From assembly GCA_017591395.1 (NCBI GenBank), contig WEDG01000818.1:209967-273966 (forward strand): a stretch of DNA of 64,000 nucleotides, read 5' to 3'. The position numbers were made by a program, and so were the translations under genes. A model generated the notes under the pieces. It had not been told where the DNA came from, did no database searches, and saw nothing but the letters and a program-made list of their open reading frames with translations. Shown here in pieces: positions 13,204-53,000 of this stretch (positions within the stretch are counted from its first letter, which is position 1; each line of letters starts with the position of its first letter). Source of the stretch: Schistocephalus solidus (Eukaryota; Platyhelminthes; Cestoda; Diphyllobothriidea; Diphyllobothriidae).

Positions 13204-13493
13204 CTCTCGTCCCGTTGTGCCTTGGGGCTCACTATCGAGCCCCACCAGCAGCTGTACAGCGGCTCAATGGTTATAGCGTTGCACTTTTGAACAGCAGGTC
13301 GCGGGTTCGATCCTCGGGTGAGGGACCACCTGGGTTTGGGTGTGGCTGGCTGATAACAGCTAATCAGTCAGAAATGGCCATTCCACTCTCTCTCTTGTCT
13401 TTTTTGGTAATTTCATGTTGTCTGTGGTAATAGCCGCTGTGCGGCTGCTGGCGGGGCCAAGAGTGAGCCCCAAGTCACAACGGGATGAGTGAG
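13204..13493 (+). mobile_element. SINE copy enclosed by about 60-bp inverted repeats
   Basis: The left arm 13204-13264 (cccgttgtgccttggggctcac and following) is the reverse complement of the right arm 13432-13493 (gtgagccccaagtcacaacggg), with few mismatches. Between the arms, 13262-13410 is a tRNA-derived SINE body with a B-box-like gggttcgatcctc and the conserved ggctggctgat and cagaaatggccattcca segments. The arm sequence also occurs singly near 38520-38575 and 47935-47970, so it belongs to a wider composite element. Confidence 0.75.
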
Positions 13494-13561
13494 TCCTGTA
13501 ACAGATCGGTGCGCGCCAAACTACCATTGCTAATATTCCCGATAGAAACCGGCAAGACAAC

Positions 13562-13730
13562 GAGCTCGTGGCGCAGTGGGTAGAGCGTTGGACTTCTGAT
13601 CAACAGTTCGCGAGTTCGATCCTCGGGTGGGATACCACCTGGGGTTGGGTATGACTGGCTGATGACGACTAATAAGCCAGAAATGGCCATTCCAGTCTCC
13701 CTTTTCTTTGTCGGTCATTTCTTTCTGTCC
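13562..13730 (+). mobile_element. tRNA-derived SINE, best preserved copy
   Basis: The head has a good Pol III A box (tggcgcagtggg, 13570-13581), an anticodon-like loop in ttggacttctgatcaac and a B box (gagttcgatcc). The body runs through acctggggttgggtatgactggctgatgacg and gccagaaatggccattcc to a T-rich tail. The anticodon region resembles tRNA-Arg(UCU), a loose similarity. The 5' and 3' ends do not pair as an acceptor stem, so this is not a functional tRNA gene. Diverged copies lie at 7953, 12015, 13262, 35700, 38636, 48026 and 49240. Confidence 0.88.
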
Positions 13731-14053
13731 AGGGTACTGTCAAATTCACTCTCCTCCATAAAAATCTAATACTCAATCCGCCCCTTCAATCGCATTTTAG
13801 CCCTACACCTGAAGCTCACTCGAAAAGTTTTCCTTTACACTATAGTGTTATGCTTTTCCCATTTCTCAGACTCTCTAGAGTTGGTGGATAAAGCCAGGCA
13901 TGGTATTCTTGTGGTTAGATATTCTGCATAAGAGGTAGACATGTGATGCTGGGTCTTTGCAGGAGCACTGTTTGCATAATTATAAGTCTTCAGTACGGTT
14001 CAGCGTCATGCGCTTCATAAAAAAAACACCTAAATGAGGCTATCGCCGCCAGA

Positions 14054-14362
14054 TTGTTTCACGTGTCGCAGGTTACTTCACGTTCCGTACACAGGTTGTT
14101 CAATCAGCTAACCGGAAACCCACTTTTCATCAGTGACGTACTTCAGAGTTCCATTTTATGCCGTCACCACTTTTCGCTTCCCATTGATGTCCTGAAATCG
14201 ATCAATGAATGCCTTTATTTTAAGCATGCTGACGATATGTCCGTTGGCCACTTTGTTAAAAGTGATATTCATGTCTGGTTTTGGGAAAATTATTTGAATC
14301 ACGTCTCTAATGACAGTTATACATTTATTTCATGCCAACCCATTTGTTCTCTCGTCATTTAA
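14054..14362 (+). pseudogene. Non-LTR retrotransposon reverse transcriptase fragment
   Basis: A 102-codon open frame retains two ordered reverse transcriptase landmarks. A degenerate motif B at residues 31-48 (Gln-Ser-Ser-Ile-Leu-Cys-Arg-His-His-Phe-Ser-Leu) resembles QGSxLGPxLFSL. The catalytic motif C at residues 57-63 is Lys-His-Ala-Asp-Asp-Met-Ser, where KYADD is usual. Spacing between them fits the palm domain. The rest of the polymerase and any endonuclease are absent, the Tyr-to-His change and loss of motif B Gly indicate decay, and a CT microsatellite follows. Probably a jockey/CR1-like relic; the clade is a guess. Confidence 0.65.
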
Positions 14363-14440
14363 TTATCTATATTGTGGAGGGTGATTTTGCTGAAAACTTT
14401 TAAATTTTACTTTGATAATAAAGCATATTTCTTCACTTTG

Positions 14441-14453
14441 TCCCCTCTCTCCC

Positions 14454-14488
<35 letters not shown>

Positions 14489-14489
14489 G
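14441..14489 (+). repeat. (CT)n microsatellite
   Basis: A run of CT with CCT interruptions; about 26 bases of pure CT at the 3' end. Confidence 0.97.
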
Positions 14490-14924
14490 GACGGCATTCA
14501 ACGTGGTAGTACTCTTGACAGCGCATCATGTCATGCTGCGTAACGCGAATGGCTTATGAGCGATAACCCAGGAAAGAGAAGAACTCAGTTGCTCTTGAAT
14601 GAGGTTGAAACCTTTTCGATGAGCGGGCAGAACTCATTTGGTAAACTTTTGTAAAATGGGCATTTCAAGATACGCGTATTGCGGAAGACAGCGTTTCATA
14701 AGTTGAACGAGCGATCTAACCTGTAATCCGATTCCGTGTGATTTGGGATCCTTACCCTGTCTGTGCACATCAGCAGTGTGTTTGAAATGCTTAAGGGAAG
14801 CGTCTCCAAAAGTACGCTACATGCCTTTAGGAGTGAGTTTAACAATCCGTGTTGCTCTATCACCCTGCACAGCTAGGACATACAGTCCGTGATGGATCTT
14901 ATGCAGTGCAAACCAAAGCCGTAA

Positions 14925-15815
14925 AAAGCGTTTTAGATTAGGAAGTATTACTTCAGTGGAATTGTAACACCTAGTATCTTGGAGCATAATCCCGAGCTAT
15001 TTCCGATACAACAGGGCACCGGCTGTTGAACGAACATCTTTCCAGCCTCCTGAATAAATTCTTATCGATAAAAAGGACTACTTAAGTAGTGCACATTTTT
15101 TCTGCCGGTTTTTGATGCCCTAACAACGTAAAATATATTTGCTAGAGAAAAATATAAGCAAAATATACTTTCTTAGCAAATCACATCTTTCAAAAATTTT
15201 GCTCAGGAGAAAGGTGTGTTTACGATTTAAAAAAGTTTCTAATGCCCGAAAAATTTTGCACCTGATCTACCCCTGCATTTGCGTTTAGATTTTACAGTCA
15301 ACAAGCTATATGCCTTGCATGGAAGGAATGCCATCCTCTCCTGTATTTCATGAAGACGAAAATATAAAGTACTCATGCAATTTCGCGATGGATAAGGACT
15401 GTACCCTATACTTAATGCGGGGACCGATACAATGTGAGTTGAATGAACATTAGAGAACCTCAACAACTTTAAACATTAGAAAAAAAATTATAACCAGAAA
15501 GTAGCTGTTCTTAGAGTGACCGAATTGAAGAAGACGTAATGTACCATCAAATAAATGCAGGAAAGACCAAGTTTGCAGATATTGTCTATAAAATATGTTT
15601 GAATTTATCAGGGTATCTACAATCTACCGACCAAAAGCACGCAAGTATACATTTTTCTAATCGATCGAGGTTTTCAGAAGGCCCAAAAGACGTTCATTCA
15701 AAAGCCGATATCCTGGTGTGTTTGAAATATCTTAGGAGTTGGCTTCAAGAAAATAAATATCACAAGTCCATTTAAATACTTGCTCTTCATCGAAAACACA
15801 TTTTAAAAGTTTGCT
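14925..15815. mobile_element. Foldback element, diverged copy 2
   Basis: The left half (about 14930-15215) matches the left arm of the 8104-9055 element: cgttttagatt, gcataatcccgagctat, caccggctgttgaa, ggactacttaagtag and tagcaaatcacatcttt all have counterparts. The right half (about 15525-15805) matches its right arm: gaagaagacgtaat, tgtttgaattta, gtgtgtttgaaatatcttagg and cgaaaacacatttt. Same order and similar total length, but more divergence. A 78-codon frame at 15539-15775 falls within the right arm and is not a gene. Confidence 0.7.
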
Positions 15816-15819
15816 TCCT

Positions 15820-16470
15820 ATTACATGGAATCTATCACTGAGTTTAAATTCGTAAACTACAGCCTATTTTGGATGTACATGAACATGTGTAGTCCTGGAT
15901 TATCAATGCAAAGTTTTACGAGGTCGGACAACACATATGTAGTAGCTAGTAAATTTGTACCCATCAAAGGGGTTTAAAATCCCATTTCCTTTACCTTTTC
16001 GTGAACCAGTCTGTGACACATTTCACCCACGTGACAAATAAACTCCAAACGGTTTACTAACATAACCGGTTGGAATTTGTATATGACCCTCAAACGGGAC
16101 ACAGGAAAAGGACTGCCCATGTCCCAACGCAAACCGAAAACTTAACTGTAAGCTAACCGTTAAACCTAAATCGAATTGTCCTGGAATTTAGCGCCAAGAC
16201 ACCTTTATTACGGGTTCATTCTACCTCCATGTCCTACCGCTGAACATTTAATCAATATCTGTCAAATAAGCGATGCGTTCACATAAATGACTGAACCTTT
16301 TTCCACTCGCGGAGTTGCGGCTTGGCGACAATGCAATTCTGATACCAGACATGCTTTATATTTTCAGATAAGTAATCAAACATTCTTCCTGAGAGTGTAC
16401 TAGTTGACACGACCCCGAACCCCATCTCATTTAGCAAATTACCGTCATTTCAGTCTGCATCAAGAATTAT
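15820..16470. repeat. Intergenic region with a telomere-like repeat fragment
   Basis: About 16080-16250 contains cttaactgtaagctaaccgttaaacctaaatcg followed by ctggaatttagcgccaagac. A similar tail (ctggaatttagagcaaagaa) follows the telomere-like words at 25270-25320, and ctagaatttagcgcaatgat occurs at 22370. The remainder holds nothing that I can support. Confidence 0.5.
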
Positions 16471-17025
16471 CTTGGGGAGGGGGCGGATAGCAGGGTTTCT
16501 ATGCTATCGAGGAGCCTGATTGGCTACTAGGCCCAGGGGCTGCGCTCTAGTGAGTCCTGCTCGCAGATGATGACAGCCAATCGGCAAGCAGTGGGGAGAG
16601 AACTACCGCATCCCAGCCTGTCCAAGGGAGGTGATGCGGTCGCAGGAGGAAATGCCACGCCTACATTGCCCGGGGGCCATACTGGAGTGAGGGGAAGGTT
16701 AGAAGCTAGGCTTTTCACTTATTACCGCCCACGGCAAAGTTGGAGGTCGTGAATGTGACGCCGCTGGCTACTCTTAGAGGCTACGACGACAAGAACGAGC
16801 AAAGGAGGGAGAGAGACAGAGAGTGAGAGAGCCAGTTTCGCCTGCAGTTACGCACGTACACACACGGACCATCGCATCTTCGCCAGCGGCACACATACAC
16901 ACACCCTCAAGCACATCAGGAGAAGCAGGAGAGACCTCGGGCGTTAATTCACAAACGGTCGGCAGCAGTTGAGTAGAGGCCACGGCTACTTGTTACCTGA
17001 TCTCTAGCAGAACAACGCCTCCGGG
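16470..17025 (+). promoter_or_regulatory. Putative TFAP2 promoter and 5' UTR
   Basis: Just upstream of the predicted start codon is a compositionally distinct, GC-richer stretch. It contains a GC box (GGGGGCGG, 16479-16486), an inverted CCAAT box (GATTGGCT, about 16518-16525), a direct CCAAT box (AGCCAATCGG, about 16575-16584), a GA-rich tract (about 16803-16831) and CA-rich runs near 16856-16912. I see no convincing TATA box. The opposed CCAAT pair and GC box resemble a TATA-less promoter, and the GA/CA tracts would fall in the 5' UTR. No transcription start can be fixed from sequence alone. Confidence 0.4.
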
Positions 17026-46825
<29,800 letters not shown>

Positions 46826-47875
46826 TGAGGATGAAATTGATGATGGTGGTGATGCTGGCGATGTATTCGGTGCCACCGATGATCGGGGAGGTCGAGATGA
46901 TTTACCAAGTGTTTCACGGTACCTGGCGTCCCCCTAACTCGTGTGCTCTAGGAGGTCCGCGTTGCCATCGGCGTAGTGGTGGTTGGAGTGTTCGCAGTTG
47001 TAACATTAATGAACCCGAAGCGTTGCCCGAAATCTAGTCGGCGGATCGAAAAGTGCTGCCCCGGAAGGTCTAAAAGACCGGAGTTGGGTTGGTCTCTACA
47101 GGACCCTCAGGTAGTACCTCGTGGCATTTGGAAACTGCTTGAGCTGCCCACATAACCTTGCAGATCATTCCGGGGCAGGTGAGAAAAGTGGTGGTTTATT
47201 ACGATTAAATGAGATCCACTCCATTCTGCACAAGTAAAAGCAAGGAACCAAGAAGGGACAGGTCACAATCCAGTACTTCTCTGGCAACTGTTCCAAACGG
47301 TTAACTCTCACCACAGTAAAATGGTTCAATGCGCCTCTTCCGGCATGGCCAACTGGTTCAGTTTTCTCTTCTGGTTTCCCGCAAATACTTTTTTACCCAG
47401 ATGAACTGGAGGACAGGACTACCGAGCCCTCAATTTTATGGATCACTGAGAGCTGTATTTTTGAGGTCATACCTAATTTGCGGCCACGGTTCGGAGCAGA
47501 TTTGTGTTAAGTAGATTTGAGGCGTTTGATTTTACCCAAAGGGCTTCAGGCTGTGGGCGCTTTACTTCTTGCGTCTGCCAGTTAACATTCTGACCCTGTT
47601 GTCTATGAAAGTTAAGTGAAAAGCGGATGACGTTTAGCGCCTTTCCATAAGTAACCAGCAGACCAATTTCATTCATTTTACTTAGTGATTACGTGCCCAG
47701 CAAGCCCGAAATATCATCTCAGCGAGCGAATCCTGCAAATAATATATTCCCGGAAATAATGATGTATTGAAAATCCCTGAAAATAATGACGTCCGGGGGC
47801 TTTAAGAAATCAGGTTACATGTTGGAGTGCTCAAAGGCTTTTGAACTAGTGGACATATAAGTGCAGAGAGAGTTC

Positions 47876-48235
47876 ACACATTCGTTGATGAACGCTCACT
47901 GAGCACTAACCGAACTCACTCGACCCAGTCTGCCTTGGGGCTCACTCTCAAACCCCACCAGCAACCGCATAACGGTTAATGTTTAGTAAAGGCAGATTAC
48001 TAATGCCGAAAAAAGGAGGAGGGAGACTTAAATGGCCATTTCTGACTCATGAGCCGTCATCAGCCAGTCATATTCAAACCCAGGTGGTGCGCTAACCGAG
48101 GCTCGAGCACGCGACCTGTTGATCAGAAGTTCAAAACTCTAATCATTGCACCACGGGCTCGTTGTCTGCCGGTTTAGATCAGGAATATTGACATTCGTTG
48201 ATGAATGCTCACCGATCGCTAATGGAACTCCCACT
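47876..48235 (-). mobile_element. Composite SINE element bracketed by cattcgttgatg words
   Basis: cacattcgttgatgaacgctcactgagc opens the element at 47877. It is followed by the ttggggctcactc arm sequence (47935-47970) and a minus-orientation SINE (48026-48165). A second gacattcgttgatgaatgctcacc lies at 48190-48213. The two flanking words are in direct orientation, so they may be internal repeats of the element or a nested insertion. Confidence 0.65.
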
Positions 48236-49239
48236 GATACAGGTACTTCCCGATTCAATAGGCGGACTACATGGAATTTGGAAATGTTGACCAGCATTGA
48301 GAATTTCCTTAGAATCAATCTTAACCATCGCCTCGTTTGGTTGTTTTAATGGTAGTATTTTCACTACGAACGATGGTATACTCGCCCCCAGCCCAGTCCT
48401 CTTCCCGCCAGTATGATTTATTTTTACTGTGGCAAATCGGGCCTCTTGGTTCTTTATTAGACAGTTTGATGCTAAACGGTTAGCAAGGAGGAACACTTTG
48501 ATCGTCTGAGAAGTTGATCTATGTATTGTGGCCATCATATCACACAACGAAGTCGGCTTCCAAGAGACGGTGCATCTATGTATGAATTTGGTGGAGCTCT
48601 TTCAAGATATAACACCATGAGACTCTAGTCAAATTAACTATCTAGAGCCTCCTCGTTAGGAAGTTTTCTTTCTCGCATCTAAAGGAGGCTCCAACTCTGC
48701 GCGGGCGGGGGATGGAAATTTGTCCACTAACAGTAGCGACAATTCCCGTGGTCATGTCGAAGGTGTTCAAACTGCTCGCGGTCTTCGACTTTTATGAGCG
48801 AGTAGGTGTGGATCATTCCACCCGTGGAAGAAGTGCATCACTCACGACATTGTAAGCTGCAATAACAGTGGATTCCTTCAGCTGAAGACCTGTTCATAAC
48901 CAAACCTTTTCGTCACCAATTCCATCCTTCACCTCCGCAGTCGCAAGCTGATAACATACATATACCCTCGATAGTGTCAAAGCCAAACAACTGGATTTAC
49001 GTGTGGACATTTAGTGGGTCAGCTCCAAAGATGGGAGTGAGAAGATCCGTAGCAAAATGTCATATCATAGGATATGGGGAGTATGTTTCACAGTTTCTTA
49101 TCTACAAAAATGTTTTTGGAGTCATGGTAGGCGACGCTGGATAATTGCATTACGTGACTCATTCGCTCAATTGTGCTCTAAGTATTGACGAATACCTCCA
49201 GAGGCATTCGCACGTCAACTAGTACATTAAAATACCAAG

Positions 49240-49320
49240 AAGACTGTAATGACCATTTCTGGCATCTTAGTCTCTATCAGCTAGCCATACCCAATCGCAT
49301 GCTGGGGGTAAAGGCGGGTA
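49240..49320 (-). repeat. SINE 3' fragment
   Basis: gactgtaatgaccatttctggc and tatcagctagccatacccaatc are the reverse complement of the SINE body. The head is missing. Confidence 0.6.
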
Positions 49321-50000
49321 CGTTACCACAGAAGGACAGCCACGTTAAAATGACGGCACGATAACTAGTCAGAGTTACTGTGCTCTCACTCACATGCAGC
49401 TGACATTGCTCGACCACAGGAGGAGGAGACGGCGAAGGAGGACCCATTCCACACAAGTCTTCCTCATTCTAGCCCGATTCACTCATCATTCATCCCTTTA
49501 TCGCCCAGATATTGCTGGCTCTCGCGGTCCTCTCCAGAAAATCTATCCTAAGGTTGCCTACATACACATGCACGAATCGAGATAGAATCCTCCGGGCCGC
49601 ATTCAGTCTTCGTACTATTTTTGCGTTCACTTTTCAACCTTTTCACGACCCTGCTACCGATCTCCAAAAGTAGACGGCACGTATAATTTGTTTTTGAAGT
49701 ACTACTCGGATCGCTGCGCACCCATTCTCACGCAAACTTAAGTATGACTAGAGGGGATTCTCAGCCAGTACAGAAAGTTAGTAAGGAAGATATAAACTGA
49801 CCGGGAACACTTACAAGCCGGATCGTCCAAAGGTGGGTTATGAGCTTCGTCTTTTGTCCTACACTTTGCAGGGAATTGGATAGAGATGCCGTGTATAGCC
49901 GCCTGAGCTAGGAAGCCTAAATGCGAAAAACCCCGTCAGCTTAAAATCCACGACCTCACGGTCAATTTCTGGTGGGAAAATGTACCCCTGTCATAATATT

Positions 50001-53000
50001 AACCATAATTACTGCATATTTCCAGTTGGTTGTTTCACTGATGGTTCATAGGTACGATCTGACGAGGATAACCTCTGCCTCTAGCAGTCACTTGCCTCTG
50101 AGTAGGACTACAGTGGGGAGAGACTTGCGAAGTGTCGACTTAACTCAACCATCCGACGTCTCATTCTGAGCTCCTGTTGATTTGCAGAACCATATTTACT
50201 GCATATTCCAGTTGGTTGTTTCACTGATGGTTCATCGGTACGATCTGACGAGGATAACCTCTGCCTCTAGCAGTCACTTGCCTCTGAGTAGGACTACAGT
50301 GGGGAGAGACTTGCGAAGTGTCGACTTAACTCAACCATCCGACGTCTCATTCTGAGCTCCTGTTGATTTGCAGAACCATAATTTACTGCATATTCCGGTT
50401 GGTTGTTTCACTGATGGTTCATAGGTACGATCTGACGAGGATAACCTCTGCCTCTAGCAGTCACTTGCCTCTGAGTAGGACTACAGTGGGGAGAGACTTG
50501 CGAAGTGTCGACTTAACTCAACCATCCGACGTCTCATTCTGAGCTCCTGTTGATTTGCAGAACCATAATTACTGCATATTCCAGTTGGTTGTTTCACTGA
50601 TGGTTCATATGTACGATCTGACGAGGATAACCTCTGCCTCTAGCAGTCACTTGCCTCTGAGTAGGACTACAGTGGGGAGAGACTTGCGAAGTGTCGACTT
50701 AACTCAACCATCCGACGTCTCATTCTGAGCTCCTGTTGATTTGCAGAACCATATTTACTGCATATTCCAGTTGGTTGTTTCACTGATGGTTCATCAGGTA
50801 CGATCTGACGAGGATAACCTCTGCCTCTAGCAGTCACTTGCCTCTGAGTAGGACTACAGTGGGGAGAGACTTGCGAAGTGTCGACTTAACTCAACCATCC
50901 GACGTCTCATTCTGAGCTCCTGTTGATTTGCAGAACCATAATTACTGCATATTCCAGTTGGTTGTTTCACTGATGGTTCATCGGTACGATCTGACGAGGA
51001 TAACCTCTGCCTCTAGCAGTCACTTGCCTCTGAGTAGGACTACAGTGGGGAGAGACTTGCGAAGTGTCGCTTTAACTTAACCATCCGACGTCTCATTCTG
51101 AGCTCCTGTTGATTTGCAGAACCATAATTACTGCATATTCCGGTTGGTTGTTTCACTGATGGTTCATAGGTACGATCTGACGAGGATAACCTCTGCCTCT
51201 AGCAGTCACTTGCCTCTGAGTAGGACTACAGTGGGGAGAGACTTGCGAAGTGTCGACTTAACTCAACCATCCGACGTCTCATTCTGAGCTCCTGTTGATT
51301 TGCAGAACCATAATTTCTGCATATTCCGGTTGGTTGTTTCACTGATGGTTCATAGGTACGATCTGACGAGGATAACCTCTGCCTCTAGCAGTCACTTGCC
51401 TCTGAGTAGGACTACAGTGGGGAGAGACTTTCGAAGTGTCGACTTAACTCAACCATCCGACGTCTCATTCTGAGCTCCTGTTGATTTGCAGAACCATAAT
51501 TACTGCATATTCCGGTTGGTTGTTTCACTGATGGTTCATCGGTACGATCTGACGAGGATAACCTCTGCCTCTAGCAGTCACTTGCCTCTGAGTAGGACTA
51601 CAGTGGGGAGAGACTTGCGAAGTGTCGACTTAACTCAACCATCCGACGTCTCATTCTGAGCTCCTGTTGATTTGCAGAACCATAATTACTGCATATTCCA
51701 GTTGGTTGTTTCACTGATGGTTCATAGGTACGATCTGACGAGGATAACCTCTGCCTCTAGCAGTCACTTGCCTCTGAGTAGGACTACAGTGGGGAGAGAC
51801 TTGCGAAGTGTCGACTTAACTCAACCATCCGACGTCTCATTCTGAGCTCCTGTTGATTTTGCAGAACCATAATTACTGCATATTCCGGTTGGTTGTTTCA
51901 CTGATGGTTCATCGGTACGATCTGACGAGGATAACCTCTGCCTCTAGCAGTCACTTGCCTCTGAGTAGGACTACAGTGGGGAGAGACTTGCGAAGTGTCG
52001 ACTTAACTCAACCATCCGACGTCTCATTCTGAGCTCCTGTTGATTTGCAGAACCATAATTTCTGCATATTCCGGTTGCTTGTTTCACTGATGGTTCATAT
52101 GTACGATCTGACGAGGATAACCTCTGCCTCTAGCAGTCACTTGCCTCTGAGTAGGACTACAGTGGGGAGAGACTTGCGAAGTGTCGACTTAACTCAACCA
52201 TCCGACGTCTCATTCTGAGCTCCTGTTGATTTGCAGAACCATAATTACTGCATATTCCGGTTGGTTGTTTCACTGATGGTTCATAGGTACGATCTGACGA
52301 GGATAACCTCTGCCTCTAGCAGTCACTTGCCTCTGAGTAGGACTACAGTGGGGAGAGACTTGCGAAGTGTCGACTTAACTCAACCATCCGACGTCTCATT
52401 CTGAGCTCCTGTTGATTTGCAGAACCATAATTACTGCATATTCCAGTTGGTTGTTTCACTGATGGTTCATAGGTACGATCTGACGAGGATAACCTCTGCC
52501 TCTAGCAGTCACTTGCCTCTGAGTAGGACTACAGTGGGGAGAGACTTGCGAAGTGTCGACTTAACTCAACCATCCGACGTCTCATTCTGAGCTCCTGTTG
52601 ATTTGCAGAACCATAATTACTGCATATTCCCGTTGGTTGTTTCACTGATGGTTCATAGGTACGATCTGACGAGGATAACCTCTGCCTCTAGCAGTCACTT
52701 GCCTCTGAGTAGGACTACAGTGGGGAGAGACTTGCGAAGTGTCGACTTAACTCAACCATCCGACGTCTCATTCTGAGCTCCTGTTGATTTGCAGAACCAT
52801 AATTTCTGCATATTCCGGTTGGTTGTTTCACTGATGGTTCATAGGTACGATCTGACGAGGATAACCTCTGCCTCTAGCAGTCACTTGCCTCTGAGTAGGA
52901 CTACAGTGGGGAGAGACTTGCGAAGTGTCGACTTAACTCAACCATCCGACGTCTCATTCTGAGCTCCTGTTGATTTGCAGAACCATAATTACTGCATATT

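Noticed and set aside
13562..13640. Functional tRNA gene
   Set aside because: A and B boxes are good, but the 5' and 3' ends do not form an acceptor stem and the sequence continues into a SINE body present in several copies.
15539..15775. 78-codon ORF as a gene
   Set aside because: It lies in the right arm of the second foldback element and matches non-coding sequence at 8735-9055.
49394..49585. Possible next TFAP2 exon (Arg-rich frame)
   Set aside because: The residues do not match the expected AP-2 continuation after the Leu-Val-Glu-Gly of exon 6, and no acceptor in the required phase precedes it.
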